64,000 bases of DNA, from contig NZ_FOFA01000013.1 in assembly GCF_900110855.1 (NCBI RefSeq), forward strand, positions 16,714 through 80,713, read 5' to 3'. The position numbers and the translations under genes were made by a program. The stretch is from Microlunatus flavus. GTDB taxonomy: Bacteria > Actinomycetota > Actinomycetes > Propionibacteriales > Propionibacteriaceae. Of the stretch, positions 63,733 through 64,000 are shown in pieces. The notes below the pieces were generated by a model, which saw only the letters and a program-made list of their open reading frames with translations, was not told the DNA's origin and did no database searches. Numbering within the stretch: position 1 is the first letter of the stretch; each line of letters starts with the position of its first letter.

Positions 63733-64000
63733 TCAGACTCTAGGCCGCGGGCGGCTGCCGGCGGCGTGCTTCTTCCTCACCTCCCCGCTGCTGGTCCGGG
63801 TCACGGTCTTGAGCAGCTCGGAGCCGATCCAGAACTGCAGGACCTGGTCGGTGACGAGGACGTCGCATCGCGAGCCGGCGCGGTGCTTGCCGACGCTGAC
63901 TTGCTGCCAGGCCACGCAGACGACGCCGTTCGGGCCGACCTTGCGACTGACCCAGCCGTCGCCGTCCCGGTCCGCGGCGCAGGCGGGCTCCACCGCCGCG
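63733..64000 (-). CDS. IS481-like transposase/integrase, C-terminal part (runs off the window)
   Basis: The C-terminal 88 or so codons of a DDE-type integrase-core protein. VSRKVGPNGVVCVAWQQVSV followed by GKHRAGSRCDVLVTD, then QFWIGSELLKTVTRTSSGEVRKKHA, is the beta-barrel tail found in actinobacterial IS481-family transposases. The frame is open to base 64000, so the catalytic core and start lie beyond the edge. Its intactness is unknown. Confidence 0.8.
   Translation of the reverse strand, partial: AAVEPACAADRDGDGWVSRKVGPNGVVCVAWQQVSVGKHRAGSRCDVLVTDQVLQFWIGSELLKTVTRTSSGEVRKKHAAGSRPRPRV

Overview
The window is a chromosomal stretch of a very high-GC actinobacterium. Almost every codon ends in G or C, GTG starts are common, and genes are often joined by 4-nt GTGA overlaps. 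Family content (an ECF sigma factor with a zinc-binding anti-sigma, PucR and IclR regulators, proline/threonine-linker secreted proteins, actinobacterial-type hut genes) fits that phylum. The order cannot be fixed from sequence alone. I saw no rRNA, tRNA or CRISPR array. The window opens inside a LuxR-type regulator and closes inside a transposase.

Layout. 0-5.7 kb: a PhzF-like protein, a TRIC-type channel, then larE-larB-larC (nickel-pincer cofactor synthesis) coupled to a DODA-type dioxygenase. 5.7-13.6 kb: histidine catabolism, with an IclR regulator facing hutH, then hutU, an M20 amidohydrolase that probably fills the HutG step, hutF and hutI. 13.7-18.6 kb: a secreted-repeat lipoprotein, an ECF sigma/anti-sigma pair, a rifampin-phosphotransferase-like PEP-synthase relative and a dihydrofolate-reductase-like protein. 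18.6-25.7 kb: sugar and polyol metabolism (GH36 alpha-galactosidase, PfkB kinase, transaldolase/F6P aldolase-like protein, SDRs, zinc alcohol dehydrogenase) plus a Nudix hydrolase. 25.9-28.8 kb: a BLUF photoreceptor and a three-gene set (tautomerase, beta-propeller, D-2-hydroxyacid dehydrogenase). 29.0-32.1 kb: a TPP riboswitch controlling a YkoE/ECF thiamine-precursor transporter whose two ATPases and T-component are fused. 32.1-35.8 kb: two tandem secreted proteins that share an FnIII plus PT-linker front end but carry different enzymes (EEP nuclease/phosphatase; SGNH esterase). 35.8-42.4 kb: a PucR-controlled guanidino/amine catabolic operon (permease, two SDRs, agmatinase-family ureohydrolase, deacetylase-family hydrolase). 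42.4-44.1 kb: a TetR/aldo-keto reductase divergon.

44.25-54.7 kb is the most unusual block. A protein with about 20 acidic PEPAEQ-type hexads ends in what looks like a Tox-REase-5 (PD-(D/E)xK) nuclease toxin. Its stop overlaps a small acidic gene that is a likely immunity protein. After this come two zinc-ribbon membrane proteins, a 921-residue HerA/VirB4-like ATPase, another single-pass membrane protein and a large lipoprotein. I read this as a polymorphic-toxin locus beside a membrane-associated HerA-ATPase system. A functional link between the two parts is inference.

54.8-63.6 kb: a PucR/CdaR-type regulator, a chloroperoxidase-like hydrolase, and a translationally coupled catabolic operon (THI5/NMT1-like binding lipoprotein, a stand-alone RarA C-terminal-like protein, a double-length ABC permease, an XRE-cupin regulator, an enolase-superfamily dehydratase, an NAD-dependent epimerase). 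A perfect palindrome lies upstream of that operon. The ABC ATPase for this transporter is not in the window. The right edge holds the end of an IS481-like insertion sequence.
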